A stretch of DNA of 40,099 nt, taken from CAVDRM01 sp963611355. Its GTDB lineage: Bacteria; Bacillota; Clostridia; Christensenellales; Aristaeellaceae. Made by a program: the position numbers and the translations under genes. Below the pieces are notes generated by a model that searched no databases, had not been told where the DNA came from, and worked only from the letters and a program-made list of their open reading frames with translations. Each line of letters begins with the position of its first letter. The first letter of the stretch is position 1. Location: positions 1-40,099 of the forward strand of contig CAVDRM010000021.1 of assembly GCA_963611355.1 (NCBI GenBank), written 5' to 3'. This document shows, in pieces, positions 8,588-16,318 of the stretch.

Positions 8588-9147
8588 ACAATGTACCTCC
8601 AGAGATTGCAAATCGGATGAAAAGAGAGTGGGCACGAAAGCTACTTCCTAAATGACTTGAGATGTATGCAGCATAAATGGCAAAACAGAAGCCGAGCCGC
8701 TTAGAAACTTTTGAAATGAAAAAGAAAAGCAAAGGCTAAGCAGAAACAGCTCGGGGATTAGGATAGCGTGCCGTAGCAGACATAAGCGCATAGTCGTTGT
8801 TGTTCGTGCCGACGTGACGAGCAGAAGCATTCGGTCTGCCAACACGCAAAGTTAAAGACACCGTTAGGATATCAAAGCCGTACTAATTATAGATGTTTTC
8901 CTTTAAATTGTCAATACTATTCGTAAAAGCGTTCTTTTGCGAATAGTATTTTAAATACAGAACCCCAACCATAACCTCCTCCCCTTTCTTCGGCTCTCAA
9001 TCTTGAGGTAGCACACCATCGAATTGCGCGGCGATGCCTTTAATCAACAGTTTCCGTTTGCGCTCTGCGCTAAGCTTTGATGCGAATTTTTCTCGTTCAT
9101 CCTTCAGCCTCCCATTCATTGCAGCGCAATGATTCCCCCGGCGCTTC
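8588..9147. other. Long intergenic region between rnhA and the recombinase
   Basis: This 560-bp stretch holds no gene I can support with confidence. It contains the dif-like inverted repeat at 8913-8950. Two short - strand frames look mildly protein-like: 8997-9119 (40 residues, MNGRLKDEREKFASKLSAER onward) and 8736-8861 (41 residues, GTG start, containing HVGTNNNDYALMSATARYPN). Neither has a convincing ribosome binding site. A structured RNA is possible but no known family was recognised. Confidence 0.4.
8913..8950. repeat. 38-bp inverted repeat, candidate dif-type site
   Basis: The arms AATACTATTCGTAAAAG and CTTTTGCGAATAGTATT pair over 17 positions with one T/G mismatch around a 4-bp centre. 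The inner pattern TTCG-n-AAAA...TTTT-n-CGAA recalls the streptococcal difSL arms, and the site lies upstream of a XerS-like gene, as difSL does. It lacks a following T run for the rnhA transcript, so a terminator is less likely. The role is inferred. Confidence 0.45.
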
Positions 9148-9645
9148 TTAAAACGCCTTTATTTCCTCGCCGTTTTCATTCATATCGGGATTGATTTTTA
9201 AATATTGCCGGATGGCGGCGCGTGCCAGCTCATCGCAGCGATTGTTTTCCGGATGGTCCGCATGCCCTTTGACCTTATGAAAGGTGACCTCATGCTTACG
9301 GACGACTAATAAAAGCAGCTTCCACAAGTCCTGATTTTCCACCGGCTTTCCGTCTGCCGTTTTCCAGCCGCGCTTCTGCCAGTTATCCAGCCAGTTCTGT
9401 TCAAAAGCATTGACAACATAGGTGGAATCGGAGTACACCGCAACACGGCAGCGGGTTTTTAATGCGCCAAGCCCGCTGATGACGGCGAAGACCTCCATGC
9501 GGTTGTTTGTCGTGCGCGGCATTGAACCGGACATCTCCTTTTCATGCGCACCATATCGCAAAATAGCAGCCCAGCCACCCGGCCCCGGATTGCCGGAACA
9601 CGCGCCATCCGTAAATAATTCCACCTGCTTGAGTGTTTCGCTCAT
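9148..9645 (-). CDS. rnhA: Ribonuclease HI
   Basis: The 165-residue protein has the four carboxylates of the RNase H fold: Asp13 in LFTDGACSGNPGPGGW, Glu51 in TTNNRMEV, Asp73 in VYSDSTYV and Asp138 in CDELA, plus His128 in VKGHAD. It cuts the RNA strand of RNA/DNA hybrids such as R-loops and replication primers. The ATG at 9645 has AGGCGGTGA four bases upstream and is preferred over an in-frame start at 9687 that overlaps the promoter. It is transcribed alone, from a promoter just after the terminator of the upstream operon. Confidence 0.97.
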   Translation of the reverse strand: MSETLKQVELFTDGACSGNPGPGGWAAILRYGAHEKEMSGSMPRTTNNRMEVFAVISGLGALKTRCRVAVYSDSTYVVNAFEQNWLDNWQKRGWKTADGKPVENQDLWKLLLLVVRKHEVTFHKVKGHADHPENNRCDELARAAIRQYLKINPDMNENGEEIKAF

Positions 9646-9677
9646 GCTGTCACCGCCTGTCAGAAAATTATAGGCAT

Positions 9678-9706
9678 AGTATACCATATCGCCCGTTTCA
9701 AAACAA
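9678..9706 (-). promoter_or_regulatory. Promoter of rnhA
   Basis: On the - strand TTGTTT (9701-9706), a 17-bp spacer and TATACT (9678-9683) are present. The ATATGGTATACT block is shared with the smpB promoter. The box overlaps the T tract of the upstream terminator. Confidence 0.5.
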
Positions 9707-9709
9707 CAA

Positions 9710-9754
9710 AAAACGGACGCGTTTTCTGCTTTCGCCGAAAAAACGCGCCGTTTT
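9710..9754 (-). terminator. Intrinsic terminator of the dnaG-rpoD operon
   Basis: On the - strand the arms AAAACGGCGCGTTTT and AAAACGCGTCCGTTTT pair with one bulged base, followed by TTTTTTGTTGTTTT. It lies just after the stop codon of the zinc-ribbon protein gene and ends the operon before rnhA. Confidence 0.85.
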
Positions 9755-9766
9755 GATTTTGGAATT

Positions 9767-10468
9767 TTATAAAATCAGCAACCGTCCGCAGGTCTCGCAT
9801 TCGACCTGCTTTCCAGCTTTGATGCTGCGCACAACGCCGGACGGCAGCGACATATTGCAGCCTCCGCACTGATCACCAATCAGCTTCGCCAGTGGCGGTA
9901 CGCTGTGTTGCTTAATCGTGCGGTATTTCTCCATATATTCCGGTTCGATTGTCTTTGCCTTCTCCGTCAATTCCGCTTTTAACTGTTTCAGTTCGCCGGA
10001 TTTTGTCTTGCATTCCTCGTCATAGACCACCTTGAGCTTATCAAATGCAGCCTTGGTTTTGGCAGCGCGAATTTTGACATCATGCTGCAAACGTTCACGT
10101 TCCCGCGCATCCTTGCGAATACGGCGAATTTCCTGCTCATAGCTGTTCACATTGTCCATCAATCGCTTGACATCGCCGATATACTGGCGCGCAGAAGCGG
10201 CATCAGCGGCGGGTGCTGCTTCGATTTTGCTCTGCAGCGCCTTAAGCTGCTCCTCTGTCCGCGCCACGGCATCCTTGAGCGCCTCCAGACGGTCAGCCAT
10301 GTTAGCGACCTCTTCCTCAATGTGCTTGATATTATTCTGCTGCTCGACCAGATAATCACGATATTTAACAAGCTTCTGCCGTGTCGGAGAGCGTTTGACT
10401 TCACTCTCCAACTTATCGACCGCGACGTCTGCCTGCTGATAATCCCACAATAGCTTCAGTTGATCCAT
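9767..10468 (-). CDS. Coiled-coil protein with C-terminal C4 zinc ribbon
   Basis: The 233-residue protein is a long charged helical coiled coil (about 1-170). A C-terminal zinc ribbon has two Cys pairs, CGGC in IGDQCGGCNMSLPSG and CETC in QVECETCGRLL. This is the widespread zinc-ribbon family (zf-RING_7 type) commonly encoded next to nif3-like genes; proposed roles involve nucleic acid or chaperone-like functions but none is settled. AAGGAGGAT lies four bases before the ATG at 10468. It starts 11 bp after the nif3-like stop codon and is the last gene of the operon. Confidence 0.9.
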   Translation of the reverse strand: MDQLKLLWDYQQADVAVDKLESEVKRSPTRQKLVKYRDYLVEQQNNIKHIEEEVANMADRLEALKDAVARTEEQLKALQSKIEAAPAADAASARQYIGDVKRLMDNVNSYEQEIRRIRKDARERERLQHDVKIRAAKTKAAFDKLKVVYDEECKTKSGELKQLKAELTEKAKTIEPEYMEKYRTIKQHSVPPLAKLIGDQCGGCNMSLPSGVVRSIKAGKQVECETCGRLLIL

Positions 10469-10479
10469 GCATATCCTCC

Positions 10480-11265
10480 TTACACCAGCGCGCCCGGATA
10501 GGCCACACACGTTGACGGATAAACCCGTACAGTATATTGTAGCGCATTCAGGCGCGTTTGTAAATAGTCCGCAAGCTCCGGAACAAGAAGCTGCTCCGTG
10601 GCATAATGACCGCCCTCATAAAGCACCAAGCCGCGGGCAATGGCATCGACGGCCTCATGATGACGGATTTCCCCCGTCATATAAGCTTCTGCGCCCAAGT
10701 GCCCGTCTAAAATCTCCTGATAGCCCTCTCCGTAAGCGCCCCCGGCAATGGCCAAGGTATGGATGGTTTCATTTTGATGACCGAAAGTGCGGAGCGGCGC
10801 TTTCAGCAATGCGCGGATTTTCCGCCCCAGCTCGTCTGCCCGCATTCCCCCGCCTTCCACATCGCCGATAAACAGGTAGCCCTCCTGACGTATGTTTTGC
10901 AGCTTTAATCTGCGGGCTGCACAGGCGCTCCCGCTGAGCGGCGATTTATCTAAATTCGTATGCGCACTTATCAACGCAATGCGGCTTCTGATCATCTCGC
11001 AGATCACATCGTTTTCGGGCAGCCCTTCCAAGAGATTTTTATGACCGTGGAAAAACAGCGGATGATGCGACACGATAAGCCGTGCGTTCATCGCCTTGGC
11101 CTCCTCCACAACCTCCATCGTCACATCCAGGGCGCACAGTACATTTTCAACCAAAGCATCCGCTCTGCCAAGCAAAAAGCCCGCGTTATCAAATGCTTCC
11201 GCCGTATCAAAAGGCGCAAGCTCATTCAAAATGTCATAGATTTCGCTCGCTCTGACAGCAGACAC
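10480..11265 (-). CDS. Nif3-like dinuclear metal centre protein
   Basis: The 261-residue protein carries the Nif3/YqfO metal ligands: His67-His68 in IVSHHPLFFHG, His102 and Asp106 in SAHTNLDKS, and the C-terminal EGGHYATE. It also has SVAD-like GGAYGEG. It is the short form without the central insert found in the approximately 370-residue YqfO proteins. Homologues are annotated GTP cyclohydrolase I type 2, but the true substrate is uncertain. A GTG start at 11265 has AGGAGG nine bases upstream. The gene overlaps the end of trmK by 32 bp, a pairing conserved in Firmicutes. Confidence 0.93.
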   Translation of the reverse strand: MSAVRASEIYDILNELAPFDTAEAFDNAGFLLGRADALVENVLCALDVTMEVVEEAKAMNARLIVSHHPLFFHGHKNLLEGLPENDVICEMIRSRIALISAHTNLDKSPLSGSACAARRLKLQNIRQEGYLFIGDVEGGGMRADELGRKIRALLKAPLRTFGHQNETIHTLAIAGGAYGEGYQEILDGHLGAEAYMTGEIRHHEAVDAIARGLVLYEGGHYATEQLLVPELADYLQTRLNALQYTVRVYPSTCVAYPGALV

Positions 11266-11908
11266 GTTCCAATTCCTCCTTCAGCCATTGACGATACTGT
11301 GCGCCCTCCTCGGCCTGCATACGGGAATAAGCGCCAGAACGTTTTTGCAGATAACAAAGATAGGCCTCCGTTGCGCGGCTTTCCATCAGTCGAGGACCTA
11401 AAAAGCGCTGCTTCGGCGTGAGCGCTTCCGAGCCGCGTACAGCCCTCATTATAACATAGCAGCGGCTTTTCAGACGAACAACGGTTTCGGTCTCCAAGCG
11501 AAATGAAAGCCGCTCTAAGGTCTCTCTGAGCATCGGCAAATCCGTATGTGCGGACAAAATGAGCGCGGCGCACTCTAATTTTTCCGGATGCGCCAGCAGG
11601 ATTTTTGATGCGGTCGCCCCGCCCATGCCCAAAATAGCAATGGCTTTCACAGGCGTGTTGATTGCATCGAGTCCATCGGCAATAACAAAATCAGCACGGT
11701 CATCAAGCTGATGCTCTGCCAGCAATTGCTTGGCCTTCAGCAAGGAATCCGCACTGATATCTGCTACGACCATCCTTGTGACATGACCTGACGCAAGCAG
11801 ATGACAAGACAAACGCCCGTGATCGGCACCAATATCGGCACCGATATCACAGGCGGGGAAAAGTGCCGCAGCAGCGGCCAAACGCGCATCAAGCTCCGGA
11901 TACGGCAT
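11234..11908 (-). CDS. trmK: tRNA (adenine22-N1)-methyltransferase TrmK
   Basis: The 224-residue protein has a Rossmann SAM-binding motif (DIGADIGADHGRLSCHLL), an acidic loop (VVADISADSL) and the family signature AIAILGMGGATASKIL. The C-terminal helical region fits TrmK. It would methylate A22 in certain tRNAs. Its ATG shares one base with the rpoD stop codon (TGATG), so translation is probably coupled. The order rpoD-trmK-nif3 is common in Firmicutes and supports the call. Confidence 0.93.
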   Translation of the reverse strand: MPYPELDARLAAAAALFPACDIGADIGADHGRLSCHLLASGHVTRMVVADISADSLLKAKQLLAEHQLDDRADFVIADGLDAINTPVKAIAILGMGGATASKILLAHPEKLECAALILSAHTDLPMLRETLERLSFRLETETVVRLKSRCYVIMRAVRGSEALTPKQRFLGPRLMESRATEAYLCYLQKRSGAYSRMQAEEGAQYRQWLKEELERVCCQSERNL

Positions 11909-12996
11909 CAGTCAAGATAGTCCTTCAGCTTCTTGCTGCGGCTGGGATGACGCAGCTTGCGAAGCGCCTTGGCTTCGATTTGGCGGATGCGCTCACGGGT
12001 GACGCAGAATTCACGCCCCACTTCTTCCAACGTGCGCTGATGGCCGTCATCCAAGCCAAAACGCAGTCTCAATACCTTTTCCTCGCGCGGCGTCAGGGTG
12101 TCCAGAACGTCCCAAAGCTGCTCCTTCATCAATGCATGAGAGGCAGCATCAGCCGGAGCAGGCGCATCCTCATCCGGAATAAAGTCTCCCAGATGGCTGT
12201 CTTCCTCCTCGCCAATCGGTGTTTCAAGAGAAACAGGTTCCTGCGCAATCTTGATGATTTCGCGCACCTTGCTTTCGCTGATCCCCATTGCCTTGGCGAT
12301 TTCCTCCGGAGTAGGTTCACGCCCGTATTCCTGCAAAAGCTGGCGGGAAACGCGAATCAGCTTGTTGATGGTTTCCACCATATGAACAGGGATGCGGATG
12401 GTACGGGCCTGATCCGCAATGGCGCGGGTAATCGCCTGACGAATCCACCATGTGGCATAGGTGGAAAACTTATAACCCTTGCGGTAGTCGAACTTTTCAA
12501 CAGCCTTAATCAGGCCAAGGTTGCCCTCCTGAATCAAATCAAGGAACAGCATACCGCGCCCGACATAGCGCTTGGCAATGGAAACGACCAGACGCAGATT
12601 GGCCTCGGCCAGCTTGCGCTTGGCCTCCTCATCCCCCTGCTCCATCCGCTTGGCGATTTCGATTTCTTCAGCGCCCGTTAAAAGCGGTACTTTGCCGATT
12701 TCCTTTAAGTACATGCGGACAGGGTCATCAATGCTGATGCCCTCCGGCACCAGATTAGCGTCCTCCTCCGGCAGCGGTTCAGACTGGGCTTGCGGAGCGG
12801 CAACGGTTTCCGCATCCTTGGTAACAGTGATGCCCAAAGCCTCCAGCGTCTCCAGCACATTGTCAAACTGTTCCGGATCAATGTCATAGGATGCCAGCTT
12901 GCCAATGATTTCGTCATAGGTCAATGTCCCCTTGGATTTGCCAAGGGCATACAGCTCATTGAGCTTTGCCTGCTTGTGGTCAATTTTGTCGCTCAA
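11908..12996 (-). CDS. rpoD: RNA polymerase primary sigma factor (sigma 70/sigma A)
   Basis: The protein of about 362 residues has a short region 1.1, region 1.2 (DDPVRMYLKEIGKVPLLT) and an intact region 2 (RLVVSIAKRYVGRGMLFLDL, YKFSTYATWWIRQAITRAIA). Region 3 and region 4.2 (FCVTRERIRQIEAKALRKLR) follow. It directs core polymerase to housekeeping promoters; many matching -35/-10 boxes occur in this window. I prefer the TTG at 12996, ten bases after GGAGG, over the GTG at 13005, which abuts that site. The start overlaps the end of dnaG. Confidence 0.97.
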   Translation of the reverse strand: MSDKIDHKQAKLNELYALGKSKGTLTYDEIIGKLASYDIDPEQFDNVLETLEALGITVTKDAETVAAPQAQSEPLPEEDANLVPEGISIDDPVRMYLKEIGKVPLLTGAEEIEIAKRMEQGDEEAKRKLAEANLRLVVSIAKRYVGRGMLFLDLIQEGNLGLIKAVEKFDYRKGYKFSTYATWWIRQAITRAIADQARTIRIPVHMVETINKLIRVSRQLLQEYGREPTPEEIAKAMGISESKVREIIKIAQEPVSLETPIGEEEDSHLGDFIPDEDAPAPADAASHALMKEQLWDVLDTLTPREEKVLRLRFGLDDGHQRTLEEVGREFCVTRERIRQIEAKALRKLRHPSRSKKLKDYLD

Positions 12997-14779
12997 TGTC
13001 TCCACTCCTCCCTGTTCCGCTCTGTCTGTTCTGTTCCCTTAACCGTTTCATTTCAGTGTTCAGACGCATAATTTCCGTTAATGTATGCCGTTTCTGCTCC
13101 GGATCACTGACGGCGGCCATGGATGCCGTTTGGCGATTTAACTCATTTTGCAGCCTTGTAAGCCTCAGATTTTTTAAGCAGTCCGCCGCAATGACGACCG
13201 CATTTTCCGGTTCTTCTCCGGCCTGCATGGTAAACACCCTGCTGGCTTGCTCACGCTCCATCGGCGTCTCAGCGGAAGCAAGGATAGCAGCGGGCTTTTC
13301 GCCTGCATTCAGTCGCCGGACAAAGGCCCGAAGCGTTTCATCCACCAAGTCCTCCTCCCGCACCATGCCCTCCGGCAAAGCGCCGGACGCAAGCAGGGAG
13401 ACGAGAAGCTGTTCGGAGCGCATTCCCTCCGAAGATTGCGCCGCTTTCTGAAAGCCGCCGTTTTTTTTGAACGGCGGGCTGCTTCGCTCCGCAGCAGGCA
13501 CGGAGATACCCATCTGTGCCACCAGAACTTCCCGCTCAAAGCCGGTTTTGACAGCCAAATCGCGCAGGTAAGCCTCCAACTCAACCGGATCGCGAACACC
13601 CGCCAGAAGAGCCGCTCCCTTCTTGGCAAATTCGATCCGTGCCTCCTGATCGGATAAATCGCTCTCCTCTTCCAAGCGCATGAGTCGGTACTTTACGGCG
13701 GATAGCGGCTGAAGCAGGTCAAACGCTTCGATACCGCGCTGTCGGATAAATTCATCAGGGTCAAGATTATCCGGAAAATACAGGACACGCGCTTTGATCT
13801 GCTCCTCTTCAAAGATGGCGAGCGCCCGCTCGATGGCGTGCTGACCGGCGCTGTCACCGTCATAGGCAACCCAGATTTCTGGTGCGAAACGCTTTAAGAG
13901 ACGCGCCTGTTCCTGCGTTAAGGCCGTGCCCAACGTGGCTACAACTCCGACAACACCTGCCTGCGAGAGAGAAACGACGTCCATATAGCCTTCGACCAAA
14001 AGGACACGATTCAGCCCCCGCGTTTTTTTGAGCAGATTGACTGCGTATACGCCGAGGCGCTTATTGAACACAGGCGTATCACCCGTATTCAGATACTTGG
14101 GCTGTCCTTCATCCATGATTCTTCCGCCAAAGGCCAGTACGTTGCCCTGCTGATCCAAGATGGGAAACATCGCCCTGCCCCGGAAAAAGTCAAAGTGCGA
14201 TTCGCCCTTGACAACTGTCAGTCCGGCCAGACGAAGCTCCTCTAAGGAAAAGCCCTTTTGCAGCAGCATTTCCGTCAGGTCGCTCCAGTCCGCAAGACTG
14301 ACACCCAAACCGAATCTGCGGATGATGCCGTCATCCAAGCCGCGCCGATAAAAGTATTCCCGTGCGCTTCGTCCCTTTTCCGTCCATAGCATCTCATGAT
14401 AATAGCGGGCAGCCAGACGGTTGGCCTCCAATAGTCGTTCACGTTGGCTTCTTTTCCGCTCATAGTCCGGGTCTTCCACCATCTGCGGAAGCGGCATATG
14501 CATCCTGTCCGCCAGCAGCTTGGCAGCCTCATAGAAGGAAAGGTGCTCCATCTCCATCAAAAACTGAATGACATTTCCACCGGCCTTGCAGCCGAAGCAA
14601 TAGTAGAGATTCAGTTCGGGATTTACGGAAAAGGAGGCAGTCTTTTCGTTATGGAATGGACATAGTCCCCAATATCTGCGCCCGTCCTTCTTTAAAGGCA
14701 GATAGTTGGAAACCACCTGTACGATGTCCGCCCGTGCATAGAGCTCATCCAGCCATGAAGTGGGAAATCTCGGAGGCAT
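12980..14779 (-). CDS. dnaG: DNA primase
   Basis: The 599-residue protein has the N-terminal zinc-binding domain (Cys40, His43, Cys61, Cys64; LCPFHNEKTASFSV and YYCFGCKAGG). A TOPRIM catalytic domain follows, with VLLVEGYMDVVSL and WVAYDGDSAGQHA, and a divergent C-terminal helicase-interaction region. It makes RNA primers at the replication fork. The ATG at 14779 is seven bases after GGGTG; a GTG two codons earlier is too close. It overlaps rpoD by about 17 bp, the standard dnaG-rpoD arrangement. Confidence 0.97.
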   Translation of the reverse strand: MPPRFPTSWLDELYARADIVQVVSNYLPLKKDGRRYWGLCPFHNEKTASFSVNPELNLYYCFGCKAGGNVIQFLMEMEHLSFYEAAKLLADRMHMPLPQMVEDPDYERKRSQRERLLEANRLAARYYHEMLWTEKGRSAREYFYRRGLDDGIIRRFGLGVSLADWSDLTEMLLQKGFSLEELRLAGLTVVKGESHFDFFRGRAMFPILDQQGNVLAFGGRIMDEGQPKYLNTGDTPVFNKRLGVYAVNLLKKTRGLNRVLLVEGYMDVVSLSQAGVVGVVATLGTALTQEQARLLKRFAPEIWVAYDGDSAGQHAIERALAIFEEEQIKARVLYFPDNLDPDEFIRQRGIEAFDLLQPLSAVKYRLMRLEEESDLSDQEARIEFAKKGAALLAGVRDPVELEAYLRDLAVKTGFEREVLVAQMGISVPAAERSSPPFKKNGGFQKAAQSSEGMRSEQLLVSLLASGALPEGMVREEDLVDETLRAFVRRLNAGEKPAAILASAETPMEREQASRVFTMQAGEEPENAVVIAADCLKNLRLTRLQNELNRQTASMAAVSDPEQKRHTLTEIMRLNTEMKRLREQNRQSGTGRSGDIERQN

Positions 14780-14847
14780 CAGCACTCACCCGCCATAATT
14801 CTTTCGCCATTTTCTGCTTAATTCCTGCAAAGCGGGAACTAATTTTG

Positions 14848-15849
14848 TTATAGTACCGGAAATGCTTCCGGCAAAAAAAGCTGCCGATACTGCCGCATCG
14901 CGTAGCGATCCGTCATGCAGGCAATAAAGTCCGTCACAGCCCGCTCTGTACCGTCTCGATAGGCAATTGTCACATACTCAAGCGGCATTTCACCGGGATG
15001 GTGCATATAGTGGTCAAACAAAAGAGAAATGACGTGGTCGCACTTTTTTTCTTCGTTTTCGCGCCAGCCGTCCCGATAGACCTTGTCAAACAGAAATCGA
15101 CGCAGGTCGTCCGTTGCCTCTTGAATCGGGGCGCTCATTTTGACAAAGGGCTTCCCTTTGCTTTCCGTGACAATATCCAGAATCATGGTGTTGATTCTTT
15201 CACCATGCGTCTTTCCAAGCACGCTCAGGCAGCTTCTCGGCAGTTCAAAGTCCCGTAATACGCCGGCGCGCAGAGCATCGTCGATGTCATGATTGATGTA
15301 GGCGATTCTGTCGGCGCGGGCAACGCAGACTCCCTCAAGCGTCATTGGCTTCAGGCTGCCGGAATGATTAAGGATACCGTCCCGCACCTCCTCGGTCAAA
15401 TTCAGCCCTCCGCCGTTTTCGATGATTTCCACCACACGGAGGCTTTGTTCGTTGTGCCGAAAACCGTCATGGCACAGCCTGTCCAGCGTTCTCTCTCCGA
15501 TATGGCCAAACGGCGTATGCCCGAGATCATGCCCAAGCGCGATAGCCTCTGTCAAGTCCTCGTTCAGATGAAGCGAACGCGCCAGCGTCCTTGCGACTTG
15601 CGCGACCTCTAATGTATGCGTCAGGCGTGTTCTGTAATGGTCGCCCTCCGGAGAAATAAAAACCTGCGTTTTGAATTTCAAACGTCGAAAGCTCTTGCAA
15701 TGAAGGATGCGATCCCGATCCCGCTGAAATTCCGTGCGGAGAGGGCAGGGTTCTAAAGGACGTTCCCTGCCTTTTGTATCGGCGCTGCAAACAGCATACG
15801 GAGAAAGACGCTCTCGCTCAAGCTGCTCCCATTCCTCCCGAATCGTCAA
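14848..15849 (-). CDS. dGTPase-like HD-domain triphosphohydrolase
   Basis: The 333-residue protein has the HD metal site of the Dgt family: His78 in RTRLTHTLEVAQVA and His107-Asp108 in LGHDLGHTPFGHIGE. It also has the opening LRTEFQRDRDRILHCKSFRR typical of dGTPase-like proteins. It probably removes triphosphate from dNTPs and so tunes dNTP pools. The TTG start at 15849 has GGGAGG eight bases upstream. It precedes dnaG by 68 bp on the same strand, a frequent neighbour in Clostridia, and may head the dnaG-rpoD operon. Confidence 0.92.
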   Translation of the reverse strand: MTIREEWEQLERERLSPYAVCSADTKGRERPLEPCPLRTEFQRDRDRILHCKSFRRLKFKTQVFISPEGDHYRTRLTHTLEVAQVARTLARSLHLNEDLTEAIALGHDLGHTPFGHIGERTLDRLCHDGFRHNEQSLRVVEIIENGGGLNLTEEVRDGILNHSGSLKPMTLEGVCVARADRIAYINHDIDDALRAGVLRDFELPRSCLSVLGKTHGERINTMILDIVTESKGKPFVKMSAPIQEATDDLRRFLFDKVYRDGWRENEEKKCDHVISLLFDHYMHHPGEMPLEYVTIAYRDGTERAVTDFIACMTDRYAMRQYRQLFLPEAFPVL

Positions 15850-15908
15850 AGCTCTTTCCTCCCTTCAAGGCTTATCGCTCATAGGTTGTTTATACAACAT
15901 AAAACTTC

Positions 15909-15927
15909 AAAATCCTTTATTTTTTCA
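15909..15927 (-). promoter_or_regulatory. Conserved promoter-like element upstream of dgt
   Basis: On the - strand the element reads TGAAAAAATAAAGGATTTT and lies 60-78 bp before the dgt start. An element differing at one of 19 positions lies upstream of aroB (30148-30166) in the same orientation. AAAGGATTT resembles the -35 box of Bacillus sigma H promoters (RnAGGAwWW), and the B. subtilis sigA operon has a sigma H promoter. The -10 match is poor, so this is only a candidate. Confidence 0.35.
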
Positions 15928-15940
15928 GATAGAATTACAG

Positions 15941-15993
15941 CATCACCGCACGATTCGGCAGCAATGCAGCATGTTTTGCATTGTCCGGTGATG
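15941..15993. repeat. Nested inverted repeat in the dgt-gatC divergent region
   Basis: Outer arms CATCACCG (15941-15948) and CGGTGATG (15986-15993) enclose inner arms CAATGCA (15962-15968) and TGCATTG (15977-15983), all perfect. It ends two bases before the gatC -35 box. It may be a bidirectional operator or a transcript-end hairpin. Confidence 0.5.
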
Positions 15994-15994
15994 C

Positions 15995-16023
15995 TTGACG
16001 CCACGGACAAAAAATATTATCAT
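15995..16023 (+). promoter_or_regulatory. Promoter of gatCAB
   Basis: TTGACG (15995-16000), a 17-bp spacer and TATCAT (16018-16023) lie 31 bp before the chosen gatC start. It follows directly after the nested inverted repeat. Confidence 0.6.
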
Positions 16024-16054
16024 CAAAGCAGAAGAAGAGAAAGAAGGTGCCAAT

Positions 16055-16318
16055 TTGCAGGACAGGCGAACGATGCTGGAGAACGAACGGATAGAGGAGC
16101 AGGAGATTCGAAGCCTCATGGAAAAAATGCTGACTTTTACGGAAGACGAAAACGAACAAACGCAGAATGCTTCGCTTGTGCTGCGCGAGGACAGTCCCGA
16201 TTCGTCTCTTTCGGAGGAGCGCATTATAAGCATGGCGCCGATGATGAAGAAGCATTGCTTCTGTATTCCGGCAGGTGTTCTTTCACCTGCTGCTTCAGAG
16301 GAAAAAACGCATGAATGA
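16055..16318 (+). CDS. gatC: Short, divergent GatC subunit of Asp/Glu-tRNA amidotransferase
   Basis: The C-terminal half fits the GatC consensus: VLREDSPDSSLSEERIISMA, then P and a FxIPxVL-like end (CFCIPAGVL). This corresponds to the usual LREDxPxxSLxxEexLxNAP...FxVPxVL. Position directly before gatA supports the call. The usual first helix region (HIAKLARLxLSEEE) is not recognisable. A TTG at 16055, five bases after GAAGGTG, gives 87 residues; the exact start is uncertain. GatC holds the GatA-GatB complex together. The stop overlaps the gatA start by 8 bp. Confidence 0.75.
   Translation: MQDRRTMLENERIEEQEIRSLMEKMLTFTEDENEQTQNASLVLREDSPDSSLSEERIISMAPMMKKHCFCIPAGVLSPAASEEKTHE

Noticed and set aside
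8648..8845. A 65-codon - strand frame before the recombinase gene.
   Set aside because: It has no ribosome binding site, a Leu-rich low-complexity composition, and a competing frame on the same strand looks more protein-like.
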